Assembly (NCBI RefSeq): GCF_022605725.1
Contig: NC_065551.1
Location: forward strand, 16,554,001-16,618,000
Direction of reading: 5' to 3'
DNA: 64,000 nucleotides
From: Anthonomus grandis grandis
Lineage: Eukaryota > Arthropoda > Insecta > Coleoptera > Curculionidae
Shown here: piece by piece, positions 37,373 to 48,059 of the stretch
How positions within the stretch are numbered: the stretch's first letter is position 1
Layout: each line of letters begins with the position of its first letter
Made by a program: the position numbers and the translations under genes
The notes under the pieces: generated by a model
Told to the model about the DNA's origin: nothing
What the model saw: only the letters and a program-made list of their open reading frames with translations
Database searches by the model: none

Positions 37373-39499
37373 CCTATACTCTATTTCAGAAGTGTATAGA
37401 GCAATAAACTGGGGAATTCCGTTCTGTTTGGCTACATTTCGTAGTAGTTCATAGGCGCAGGTACTTATAATATTTATGAATTTAATTTTCACGGATTAAA
37501 TGCCTTTATTTTGAAAGAGATTAAATACTAAATAAATACTTTTAATCCTTTTGTATAGGTACATTGTTTTGTTTTGTTGTACCTATCTTTTAACGCTTTG
37601 TAACATGCAAAAATGGGGTCAGGTAATATATACAGACTATAAATACTTTTAAATCATATTTTAAACGTTAGTAGTCACTGCTACGCTGTAGTGTAATCAC
37701 AGTATTATTATCCCAATATTTAAAAAATGGAGGTATTCAGTCCAACGAAAAGATGTACTAAAAATTCTCCACTATCGCTGAGTGAAAAAGTTATTATTTT
37801 AAATGTACATGATTGCATAAAACACGATTACCCTAGTTTTACTGTGCAAGAAATTGTTGAAAAATGTTCTCGAATGAGTGGAATTGGAAAGTCCACCATT
37901 TTCAAATTGTTGCGGGAAAGAAAAGTAGCAGGTCAAGTGGAATCTCCCAAGCAAAAGCCAGGACGACCTACAAAAGTCCTTGATGAAAATGCTAAATGTA
38001 TAATTCGAAGAAAAGTTCACTCTTTTTATTTTAAAAAGGAAATACCCACCCTAGACAAAATTTTAATGGAGCTTGGCCGAGATGACAGTATTCCGTTGAT
38101 AAGTAGAAAACTTTTATGGAAAACTTTAAAAAATATGGATTGTGCCTGGGAAAAGCATAACCGCAATGCACTTTTACTGGAGAGCGACGAAATTGTTTGT
38201 TGGAGACGACAATACTTGAGAAGTATCAAGCAGTACCGCAGGGAGTAAAAGAAAGTTTTTTATCTTGATGAGACGTGGATTAACGAAGGTTATATAGTCC
38301 AAAAAATGTGGCAAGACAAAAATATAACCAGTGCTCGCCAAGCTTTCATAGAAGGCCTGTCTACGGGTATTAAAGTACCTTCGGTAAAAGGAAAAAGACT
38401 TATAATCACACATATTGGAAGCGAAGAGGGATTTTTAAAAGAAGGTCTGCTAACCTTTGAGTCGACTCGCACAGGAGATTACCATGAAGACATGAACTCA
38501 GACGTTTTCGAGGACTATTTTGGTGAAATGATAACATTTCTTCCGGCTAATTCGGTGGTGGTTATGGATAACGCAAGCTATCATTCACGGCGAATAGAGA
38601 AGACGCCAACTTCAAGTTGGAGAAAGCAAGAAATTATCGATTGGCTGACTGCAAAAGGTATTGCGTTTGAAGCAAATTTGATAAAAAAAGAACTGCTGGC
38701 AATAGCAAACTTACACAAAACTCGTTTCATGAAATACGCCGTGGAAGATATAGCCGAAAAATATAATATAACTGTACTGCGCTACCGCCATATCATTGCG
38801 AACTAAATCCTATAGAACTGATATGGGCGCAGGTAAAAGGATTTGTAGCAAGACAAAACACGACTTTTAAAATGAAAGATGTTAAGCTACTGTTTGATCA
38901 AGCCATTACGGAAGCGACACCAGAGAATTGGCGAAAAGCAGTCCAGCATGTAATTAAGCAAGAGGACAAAATGTGGGATCTTGACAACCTCATCGATCAG
39001 ACAGTCGATCCTTTAATTATAATGTCAAGAGGTGATGACAGTTCGTCAGATGACGAAGAAGACTACAATCTATTATAATTTAAAATTGTTATACACTGTT
39101 CAAAAAGTGCCAGATCCAAAAGTGACATTTTCAACTGTTTTACTCTACATATTATGTTCAATAAATTTGTGAAAAAAATATATTATTCCATTTAAACAAA
39201 AGTAACTTTCTAAAATAAAATAGCATTTAAGTACATTAATTATAAGGTAAAAAACAAGTCCCAGTTGCACGCCTTTGGCGAACCGTTTTCAATGTTTATC
39301 AGTGGGTAACAATGGGCAAAACTCATAAATTGACCCAAAACCGGGTGGCACTACCTGCAATCAACGAAAAGAAAGAATTTTACATTGAAACTAATACCCA
39401 ACTAAGGTAGTGGCATAAAATATTGGTGGATCACCAGGTACCACTTTTGCATACCTAATGAGGTTTTATTGCTCTACACACTTCTGAAATAGAGTATAG
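37373..39499 (+). mobile_element. IS630-like DNA transposon
   Basis: Inverted ends of about 35 bp: CTATACTCTATTTCAGAAGT at the left (37373-37392) and the complementary ACTTCTGAAATAGAGTATAG at the right (39480-39499), continuing inward to GAGCAATAAA / TTTTATTGCTC. A TA target lies at the ends, exact phase uncertain because the termini themselves contain TATA. One transposase gene is inside. Confidence 0.88.
37727..39078 (+). pseudogene. IS630-like transposase (DDE_3), two lesions
   Basis: ATG at 37727. DNA-binding part: LSEKVIILNVHDCIKHDYP, MSGIGKSTIFKLLRERK and the KPGRPTKV hook. Catalytic part: FYLDETWINEGY, VVVMDNASYHS and YHCELNPIELIWAQVKG. The C terminus is acidic (SSSDDEEDYNLL). A TAA at about 38246 interrupts just before the first catalytic block, and a one-base shift near 38790 separates the second and third. 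With those two lesions aside it is complete at about 450 residues. The family is common in arthropod genomes. Confidence 0.9.
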
Positions 39500-40880
39500 C
39501 TAATCCATATAATAAGGCACTTGATAATAGCGTCGCTTGAGGTATCGTTCTCGAGTATGCGAGTATGCGCTTTCCACTTTGCCTCAAACACTGTCGTTAA
39601 CTGATACTGAACTATTCAAGAACCACCAAACGGCCAATACGATATTATGTACAATGCTTTTTTATTTATTTTTATTATAATATCGTTTTGACAATAACAT
39701 TATTATATTACAGAATGTACGTATTTTTTGCCTAGTATTTTCTGAATAAAATATTAAGTTTTGTTCTTCTGATATTAAGATTTGGAAAATTCTTGTTTAG
39801 AAATTCGAAATAAGTACATTAAGGAAGTATGTTGCATGAAATCCAAGTGCTAATAGGATGCGTTCTCATGGAGATAGAGCAGATCTATAGTTCGTATTTT
39901 CTTTTTGAATTAAGGAAGAAATTTTGCAAAGCAACCATTCCAAATCAGTAGTACACGTGCGATAAAATATTTTTAAATATCCATTATTAATACATTCGGA
40001 TGTTATTTCATCTTTTTTTAAGGAACTTAAAAGATAGATGACACCTTGTGACTTTCTTTCTAAAAGATTTGGTCTGGTCCAACATTTTCGGACCCGTTTC
40101 GTCTGTTTTTGTAAAATAACTACAACTGCAAAAGCTGCCTGTAAGTCTTTGTCGCATCACATTGTTCAGAATAATAAAAATAACTGCACTGATATATAGA
40201 TACACGTTTCCTGTTGCAGCAAACAACAAAATATTCACAAGAATGAGTTTCCTGAGTTTCTGTTTCCATAAACAAGTAGCAGCGACAAAATGTTCCTCTG
40301 TGTTTCTTTAGTGTGGCTTTACAATCACAACTTGGAAATCAAGATGACTGGAGGGGATAGATCCTATGCTTGCCGCATGCATAGCGCTAAACATTTGTAA
40401 ATATTTGTGCTCTGTCGCGCTAAAGTCGATCTACGGGAACCAGCTAATTTGCCCACTCTCCCACGCGTCTCATTATATGTCTATTTCCTTCCCTCGTTTC
40501 TATGTCACCTCCGCTGCCACTTGTTCTCCGTCCGCGTGTTTTGAGTTTGTTCACGTATTGATTAGGGCATTCAGGGCCTTGAAATCTTGGGCGATTTACG
40601 GAACATTAAAAACCTTCTACTTCATACATTTAATGCAGATTTTTTTAAACTCAAGCATCGAATTACGTCATATAAAATTTGGCCATTTGTCATAGTCTTT
40701 AGCTTGCACAGGCTAAACTAACTTTCATTAATAAAGTTTTGCGAAAAATCTTTAAAAAATTTATATGTTCTCATACTTCGCACAAAATTTTTCAGATTAG
40801 TTCAGTGTGTTGTGTGCTAATTGTGATTAGTTTTCATTTGGGTGGATACACGTGGGATACAAAAAAAATTCTAAGAAGAA
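39500..40880. other. Intergenic, no gene recognised
   Basis: AT-rich apart from 40370-40570, which is richer in GC (ATGCTTGCCGCATGCATAGC) and looks like the end of an unidentified element. A short open frame at 40366-40695 has no family resemblance. Confidence 0.4.
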
Positions 40881-41320
40881 GCGGTTGTGCTAAATCTGTG
40901 GTTAGCAAAAAACACAGATAGCAGGGCCAATATGTTTAATACTTGGGTTCAGATTCTTCCTGATGCCTTAAACCATGAAAATCTCAGTAATAATCAATTC
41001 TTTGCATGTGAAAATTATTTTTCACATTTATTCAAGCAGAATTCAAGGAGAGGCCTTAAACCAGTTGTCATACCTTCGGTTAACCTCGTAGGCTTAATAG
41101 AAGGTGAGTTAGAATGATCTTCGTAACAAGTGACCCTGTCTGTGAAATGATAAATTTGACATAAATAATATTTCTTTGAGTTTAAGATGTATAGGATATT
41201 CTATTTAAAAATGTCTTTTTCCAGATCACGATTATAAGGAACTGACCACTTTTGATCACATAGAGCAGCAGCCGACAACAAAATATGCTGATGGGTTGAT
41301 AGCTAAAAACTGCACCTAGG
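40880..41320 (+). pseudogene. THAP-domain-like fragment, two exon pieces
   Basis: The frame around 40931-41103 (FNTWVQILPDAL, NNQFFACENYFSHLF, RRGLKPVVIPSVNLV) follows the second half of a THAP zinc finger: conserved W, then C-x2-F/Y, then the LKPxVxPSxNL end. A splice donor GTGAGTT follows at 41104 and a possible acceptor TTTTTCCAG at about 41225, leading to DHDYKELTTFDHIEQQP and a stop. The first half of the THAP domain is not convincing. It could derive from a P-element-like transposase or a host THAP gene. Confidence 0.4.
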
Positions 41321-41689
41321 TCTTAAGCAATACCATAAAATCCTAGCCGGATAATATGGCAAAATGGGATAAGATTTTTTTTAATGGTATTAACAATGAA
41401 TACTTTAAAATATGCATTCTATTTCAAGACATTGGATTCCAAAATAAATTACCCAGTGAAGTTTAATACGGAGTAGAATTCATTTTCTCTTTGTATACTT
41501 TTTGACAGCCTCAATGTCAAAACTTACTCAAAATGTGACGCCAAATCTGAGAGAAGAGCAATTTCGACAGTTTCAATGCATGACCAATTTTGGATCCTAT
41601 ACAAATCTTGGAGAATTTTTCAAATGCTATTAGAAAAATGGTAGCTCCTATAAATTTTACTTTTAACATATTTACTTATTGCCTCTTTC

Positions 41690-41954
41690 TACAGAAAGTG
41701 GCAAACTAAGGTTAAAGAAGGGGTTTCAACTCGAAATCCCGACAAGAGAAGAATGGTCGGCGAACCAAATTAAAGAGCCAAGTGGTTTCCAGGCCTGGTA
41801 CACAGATGGATTATGGATGAAAAGCACCAATTCAGCCGGAGCCGGAGTGTACAGGATGGAAACGAACACAGGGGAATCCTTCCCGCTAGGGAAACATACC
41901 ACAGTTTTCCAAGCGGAGGTGTTTGCTATACTCGAAATAGCACTTTGTGAATAA
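41690..41954 (+). pseudogene. RNase H fragment of a non-LTR retrotransposon
   Basis: Contains the RNase H signature AWYTDGLWMKSTNSAGAGVY and HTTVFQAEVFAI (catalytic D and E). The preceding IPTREEW is typical of the linker in non-LTR elements that carry RNase H. The frame ends at 41952 just after the second block; the rest of the domain is missing. Flanks show no other part of the element. Confidence 0.8.
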
Positions 41955-42869
41955 CTCGTGAATTTTTTGCTATAATCTCTTCTTAAAATATGGTAAGACA
42001 TTTTGTAAATATTTGTTATTTAATTTCTGAATTCCAGACCTATTTATCTAGTAGGAAATGTATGGATCTTTTAGAAATTACACTTGGCAAATAAAAAAAA
42101 CACAAATCGGGGACTTTATTTAATATGGACAAAAACAGTCCCGATTTGACACTTTTGCAGCCTGCCTACTATAATTTCCGAAAGAACCACACATTTCCCA
42201 CTAGTTTTAAGCGCATGATAGAGTAGAGCGTAATTCAAATTTGGCGCTATAATGAAATTTAAAATTAACCGCTATTATGATATCACAAACCCATTTTCAC
42301 GTCCGGTTAGTACTAATCTTCGACAAACAGAGCGCGCAACAGTCAATCTGTGTTTAGTGTTCTGTTGGCTTTTTTGGGAGTTCCCTATCTAAGAAGTTTT
42401 AATCTATGGTATTGATTTTTATTAATTCATTTACATTTCCCAGGCAGGTGTTCCCACCACAGATTACTAACACTTATACTAATACTTGTTGCACACTACG
42501 CTACTGCCCGTATAGCATGCCACACAGGATTTGGCTCACCCAGCATAGGCAAGATATCTCTCCGCTCTCGAGTTTCTTTGAAACACTTTTAACGATAATA
42601 CAACGCTGGTACTTGGCGGTAATAAATGTTGTTCTTCTTCCTTCGTGTCTCCTGAGTTTCTTCAGGAGACGATGGTCTAAACGGCTGTGGCTATTCAAAC
42701 CAACTTCTGTGTCTTCGTCTCTAGTATATGTATACTGCGTAGTGCGATTAGAGGGACTCTTCACAAAACTTTTAAAAAACTTCTCAATGCACGTTGTCGC
42801 CTATAGGCGGGTACTCACTTAAATCTACTATATTTGTGTTCTGTGACTTAAAGTATCTGATACGGTATC
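41955..42869. other. Unassigned stretch upstream of the Harbinger element
   Basis: No gene recognised. The part 42430-42830 is less AT-rich than its surroundings and contains a perfect 9 bp hairpin, GTCTCCTGA (42647-42655) with TCAGGAGAC (42662-42670). A minus-strand frame at 42764-42501 has no recognisable similarity. Confidence 0.4.
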
Positions 42870-42982
42870 AACCTGCAAGTGTGTACGCCTCGTCTTCGTT
42901 TACTGCGTATCCAGCTAAGAGCTTTCGGCTCCGCTCTTTTTAGCAAGAGCTTCGCAGTGCTCGCAAAGAAATCACGCGGAAA

Positions 42983-45027
42983 ATGTTATCCGAAATGGTG
43001 GCTTGTGCTGCGTTTATATTTATATACAACCTCACTGAAGATTATAAAAGGCCGCGTCGATTTTGGCAAAGTGAAATATACAGAAAAAGAAATCGAACTA
43101 ATTTAATATTGGACATGTCTCAAGAGATCAGTGGACATTTCAAGAATTTCACGCATATGGCATCTACGGATTTTGAATTCCTGTTAAATCTTATTGGACC
43201 TAAGATTTTCACTAAAGACACGATGTTCAGAAAAGCTATAACAGTTCAAGACAAATTGGCTGTAACACTGAGATTTTTGGCAAGTGGTAATTCGTTTACT
43301 AGTTTGCAGTATACATTTAGAATATCCAAGCAAGTCATAAGCAAATTTGTTCCAGAAGTTTGTAAAGCAATCGTTGACGTACAATGTAACGTTAAAAGGC
43401 AACGTGAAGGTAAGATATTTTTATTATTTTTTAAACTATACCAATACCTAATCATTAAAGTCCATATTAAGTAACTCTGACAATTCACTATGCGGAGATG
43501 GCTGACAAGTTGGTGATGGTTGTCCTGAATGTATCTGAATAGGAGATAGGGGGTGTTGAGAGTCTTTTGAAGACATCAATTGCTTTGTGATTGTAGATGC
43601 TCCGAAATACTCTGAGTATAGATGATCTGAAGCTAGCTGCTTTAGAGACGAATGTCGGGATGACAGGTTTGAAGATGACTGCGCCAGAGTCGTTCTAGTC
43701 GATCTAGTTGAGTAGGAACATGTAACACATATCCGGATGTATCCGGATGTACATGGTATTCACCTGGTCGTATCGTAACAGGTTGAATGTTAACATTATT
43801 ATCAAAGTAACGTCTGTCTGCTTTGAAAATTAAGTCGCATATGCCTTCTTGCACAGCGTTTTTAGTGTTTTCGGAATACTTTGTCATTTTACTTCCTACG
43901 AATTCCAAAAAACTTCTAATTTCGTCATTTTTTATATTGCTAATTGGATCAGTTGGTTTTGATGAAGCCGTTTTTAAGATTCCGAAAGCCTCTTTCAGCA
44001 TTTGTAATTTTGGATCTGGTTTTGCCGATTTCCTTGGTGGCTCTGGCGCTACTTCTGGTGTTGCTAAGCTGTCTTCTTCAGCTATTTCATCATGTCCTGT
44101 CTTCATCCCATTACTCTCCTGAAACAATATTGGAAATTATACAATATTATATATTTTTTTCTTCAAATATATATGAATAAATATTAAAAAATATTGATTG
44201 GTTCCTTTGTTGCAGATTCCTAACAACTGTGAAGAGTGGAAAACTATTTCAGACGATTTTAATGTTTTGTGGAATTTTCCCAATTGCATTGGGGCGATGG
44301 ACGGGAAACGTGTATTATTACAAGCTCCATTTAACAGTGGAGCAGAATTCTTTAATTATAAGTCTACATCATTCTCTTTGCACTGGTGGATGCAAATCAT
44401 AACATTCTTTACGTGGATGCCGGCTGTCAAGGAAGGATTTCGGAGGGAGGAGTTTTTAAAAACAGCAAACTGCACGAGATGATTGAAGATAATGAACTTC
44501 AATTACCAGCACCTATACATCTAAACGGTAGAACTAAGAAACTACCGTACTTTATTCTTGCCGATTCTGCTTTCGCCATGAACGAAAGTGTTATGAAACC
44601 TTATCCAGGGCAGAATCATCCCAAAGGCTCGAAAGAAAGGATTTTTAATTATAGATTGAGCAGAGCTAGGAGAGTGGTTGAAAACGTTTTTGGGATTATA
44701 TCATCCACTTTCAGGGTGCTAAGGAAACCAATGCTCTTGGAGCCAGATAAAGCGACTGTTGTAGTAATGGCTATAGTTCACTTGCACAATTTTTTGAGGC
44801 GACCCTCTTCACGTAATTTTTATATGCCACGGCACTACGTCGATAGCGAAAACGAAGATGGACAATTAATCGAAGGAACTTGGCGACACGATCATGATAT
44901 GGCATCATTCTATCCTATAAAAAATGTTGCACGCCGCTCTACAGCAGAAGTTAAAGGACTAAGAAATGAATTAGCAGACTATTTCATGGCCGAGGGAAGA
45001 ATTGCCTGGCAAGACAAATATTCTTGA
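42983..45027 (+). pseudogene. Harbinger transposase (two exons, frameshifted)
   Basis: Exon 1 (42983-43409, ATG start) has RRFWQSEIYRKRNRTN, HFKNFTHMASTDFEFLLNLI, KLAVTLRFLASGNSFTSLQY and FVPEVCKAI; a donor GTAAGATATTT follows. Exon 2 begins after GTTGCAG at 44216: WNFPNCIGAMDGKRV (first Asp), then after a frame change near 44370 LVDANHNILYVDAGCQGRIS (second Asp), FILADSAFAM, SRARRVVENVFGIISSTFRV (Glu) and a C terminus ending at 45027. The exon junction as placed is also out of phase by one base. The 806 bp intron contains the last MADF exon on the other strand. Confidence 0.88.
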
Positions 45028-45778
45028 ATCAGCTCGAAACGAGGATGTAACATAAAGGTTGGGAATAAAGTAAATGGCGTATTCCTGGGTAAAAAAATAG
45101 CTTTTTACAGGAAAAACCTGTTATTACCAAAAAGCAAATTTAAAAATCAAAATCTAAAAAAAAAACAAATAACATTTTTTAGAAAAAAATTGACACCCTG
45201 TAAGTTGAAAAGAAACTCCGTAAAGCATAACTTCATAAAGGAAAATTATTATTTTTTACCAAGGAATCTACCATTTAATTTATTCCCAACCTTTATGTTA
45301 CACCTTTAAATATTTTTACTTTATATAAAATACTTGGACTAGTTATAGTATTTATACCCGATTTTTCCGTGGAGCTCTTTGCGAGGAAGGTCATTGCTTC
45401 GAAAGCAAACCATTTGCTACTATAAATTTCTGAAGTACCTGCAATAAATTAGCATAAATATAAAAAATTGGAAACAAAAATTGTTAAAAAAAAAGTTATA
45501 AATATAAAAAAAAGTTATAGATATTAATACATACCTTTACCGGTTTCATGGCTGTTCTTCGTTTTCATTTTCTCCCTTCTGTAGTAAGCCAATAAGGTTA
45601 TAAACTTCTTCTTGCAACTTTCTGCCGGTATACGCATAGCCTGGCCAATATTCTCCCAGGCATCTGCTTTCAAATTTTTTTTATAGTAATTAGAGTCTTT
45701 CGGATCCCATAACACTGGATAATTTTGGTAAATTTCAATTAAATTCAAACACTTTTCTTCCGTCCACTGCTCTCCCAT
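43448..45778 (-). pseudogene. Harbinger accessory MADF protein (three exons)
   Basis: Exon 1 (45778-45535): MGEQWTEEKCLNLIEIYQNY, PVLWDPKDSNYY, DAWENIGQAM, CKKKFITLLAYYRREKMKTK. Exon 2 (45438-45358): SEIYSSKWFAFEAMTFLA. Together they form a MADF (Myb/SANT-like) domain; such proteins bind the Harbinger ends and help import the transposase. Exon 3 (44118-43448) encodes a PEPPRKSAKPD region, KLQMLKEAFGILKTASSK and a Ser/Gln-rich tail ending in LLNMDFND. Donors GTATGT and GTATAA and acceptors TTATTGCAG and TTGTTTCAG are visible. Exon 2 to 3 is out of phase and the frame shifts again near 43650-43760, so this copy looks inactive. Confidence 0.82.
45046..45302. mobile_element. 257 bp MITE inside the Harbinger element
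   Basis: Terminal inverted repeats of about 30 bp: TGTAACATAAAGGTTGGGAA at the left and TTCCCAACCTTTATGTTACA at the right. It is inserted between the transposase stop codon and MADF exon 2, i.e. within MADF intron 2, without touching either gene's coding parts. No coding capacity. Confidence 0.9.
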
Positions 45779-45952
45779 CGTGTCAATACGTCGACGTACA
45801 CACTTGAAATACGATCAAAGTGATGTCCACGAGCGCGCTGCGAATCTCTTTAGTGTTCGTAAAAAACCGCCATGAGACGGATAGCTACGAGCGCAGTGCG
45901 ATCCTCCTAGAAGAAGTTCGCAGCAGACTTTTCTGTAACTAAATTTGAGGTA

Positions 45953-46180
45953 TTGGGAAACCTCCGTGATGCTGAAGAAGATTTGGAAGGAGAAAGGCAA
46001 GTTTTCCAAAGGATTGATCCCTTTGCATCATTAACTGACCAAGCTTTTATAAAAAGATTCAGGGTAAACAAAGAACTTGCCCGTGATATAATTGAAGTGG
46101 TAACTCCATATATGCAAGCTTTTTACCCTAATGTTTCACCTACTTTTCGCCATTGCGTTCAAGTTTTACAGTATGCTCCA
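45953..46180 (+). pseudogene. Second Harbinger transposase fragment (N-terminal)
   Basis: DAEEDLEGERQVFQRIDPFA, then FIKRFRVNKELARDIIEVVT and FRHCVQVLQYA follow the N-terminal helical region of a HARBI1-type transposase distinct from the one just upstream. The frame continues to 46351 but the similarity ends near 46180. No catalytic part is present. Confidence 0.6.
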
Positions 46181-46351
46181 GGGAATGCATTTAGCGTTAC
46201 AGTGATGTTTTCCCACAAGTTTTGGGCGTCTCTCTTTGTAAAACTATTTGAAAAGAGTCCATTTTGTAGCTGGGAGTGTTTTTTCATCCACTCAGAATTT
46301 TTTTTTGTCCATTGGTCATGGGGGTCGATCGATAACACTCTGCCACTTTAA

Positions 46352-46959
46352 TACCACAGACTACTTCTATCTAATTTCTAATTTATTAAAGTGGTAACAC
46401 TAACACAGACAATTATTAATGTCTTTAAATCCGTTGTACAAAAAAATAAATAATAAATACCCGGCATCCGGTACGTCAAATGTCAAAATCCTTGTCAGGT
46501 CAGCGGCACGTCGAACGTATGAGCGCGCGTATTGTATTGATCGAGAATCTGGCAACGCTGTAAGAATACATGATCGTGATGATCGTTCACCACACGGTCA
46601 CTGCTGTTACGGAATACCATAGAGTAATTAAAAGTATGTTTAATAAAATATTTAATATTCTAATAAATAATTTAATAATCTAAATAATTTAATATTCTAA
46701 TAAAATATTTAATATTCATTTCTCTATGCGGAATACTAATTTTTATACCTAGGTAGGGAGAGGAACGTGATGTGAGATCCCTTCTCTCAGGAGGAAGTGT
46801 CACTTCCTCCAAAATTACAGAATAGCCGCCCTGTCTACATGCGTGAAGAGGAATTAGAAAGGAAAAAGAACGACCACGTGTTGAATCCGTAATCCTTTCT
46901 GAGCATAGAGTAATTAAAAGTATTTTAATATTCATTTCTCTATGTTTCTGAGCTAGCAA
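46352..46959. repeat. AT-rich duplicated stretch
   Basis: CATAGAGTAATTAAAAGTAT at 46618 recurs at 46905, and TTAATATTCATTTCTCTATG at about 46709 recurs near 46926. The first copy contains a TAATA-type expansion and the second is compact. Each copy starts CATAGAG and ends CTCTATG, so it may be a tiny inverted-repeat element. No gene seen; the frame at 46419-46622 is not recognisable. Confidence 0.5.
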
Positions 46960-47700
46960 ATGTCAATATTTGACATTGACGGATAACCCTAAGGTACCGT
47001 TTACACTGTAGGCGAGTAGCGGAACGACGTAATATTAGGATATTGCTTAATTTTGATTGTTTTACGGTTGGTTAGTAATAAATCTGCCTTTCTATCTGAG
47101 CTATTTGCTTTCACATGCCAGACAGGGAACACTAAGATACTGTTTACACGTTATAGGCAAATAGCGATACGTCTGGATTTTGTTTTAGTCACGTCAATCA
47201 GCTTTTTGACATCGATGCCAACCGTACTATAATGCGGCGGCTAAGGGATGATAAAGTAAATAATAAATTTTCTTCTTTCTGAATTGTCAATACGTGGCAT
47301 TAAGAGTTTACGCAAAATAGTGGAATGACGTAAAAGTGAGTATTTTTGTATTTCCAAAAACATCAAAGGAATAGATAAAAACTTACCACCAGCTATTATA
47401 AATCAACAATTTGCAGTAATTTGCCATTTTACTGTTAATTACTAAAGCTCAATGATACCTTTAAAATTCTTTTTTATGATCAATATGATCAATGGCACGA
47501 TTCATATTGTAGGCGAATAGTGGAACGACGTAACAATCGCAATTTGTTTAATTGAATCACAATTTCCGAGCTATCGATGCCAATATTTAAAATGGACAAT
47601 AACGCTAAGGTACACATCATGTTATAACATGAGTTTGATGTTAACACGAAAGCACCGTTTACACTATATTCAAAATATTTGAACGACGCAACATAATTTT
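46960..47700 (+). repeat. Diverged tandem array of a 144-200 bp repeat
   Basis: The core GGAACGACGTAA recurs at about 47021, 47325 and 47522, with weaker versions at 47165 (GCGATACGTCTGG) and 47681 (GAACGACGCAAC). It is usually preceded by CTAAGGTACCGTTTACACTG-like sequence and an AGGCGA(A/G)TAG block. Core spacings are roughly 144, 156, 200 and 160 bp. A further copy lies at 34340-34455. Non-coding; nature (old satellite or internally repetitive MITE) not known. Confidence 0.75.
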
Positions 47701-48059
47701 TTTAATGCCGTTACGTGTTCCAGTATTTTATGCTTGGTCTGTTTAGGAGTTAATGAAACTCTCTGTTGAGGAATTAGTGACTTCGAAGCCTGGTACTTGG
47801 AACTACTAAGTAGTGGTACTTAGAAAATAAGCCAAAACTATTCGAAAATTAACTATAAACAAATATGAAAAAAAAGATTTGTATTTAGTCAAACAGCTAG
47901 GTAGTGCTCAACCTAAAAACCTAGGTACTTCAAAATGCAAACAACAGGTGCAACGTATTTACCTATAAGTCCTTAACGAAACTGTCATTTATTGGGTTCT
48001 GTCATTGTAACATCTAAATTATTTTGTGTATAAAAAAATCCCATAAAAAATTATTCAAA
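47701..48059 (+). promoter_or_regulatory. Upstream region of the small host gene
   Basis: Between the repeat array and the ATG at 48060. No clear TATA box or known site; promoter role is inferred from position. Confidence 0.3.

Larger units (their letters stand above)
42870..45812. mobile_element. PIF/Harbinger element with transposase and antisense MADF gene
   Basis: Encodes the two proteins expected of Harbinger elements: a DDE_Tnp_4 transposase on plus and a MADF DNA-binding protein on minus. Both genes start near the ends and point inward. CAAGTGTGTACG at 42875-42886 recurs inverted as CGTACACACTTG at 45797-45808, probably part of the terminal repeats or a shared 5' leader. The exact ends and TAA-type target sites were not determined. 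A 257 bp MITE lies inside. Confidence 0.75.

Noticed and set aside
39240..39500. Possible extra gene downstream of the IS630-like transposase
   Set aside because: Only non-coding 3' part and the right inverted repeat of the element.
40366..40695. 109-codon open frame with hydrophobic segments
   Set aside because: No recognisable family, no splice or expression hint; composition follows a GC-richer non-coding patch.
42406..42822. 138-codon open frame upstream of the Harbinger element
   Set aside because: No similarity recognised on either strand; the plus and minus frames are both open only because the patch is less AT-rich.
46672..46959. Minus-strand open frame over AT-rich duplication
   Set aside because: Built from the repeated TTAATATTCATTTCTC sequence; the same peptide words recur because the DNA repeats.
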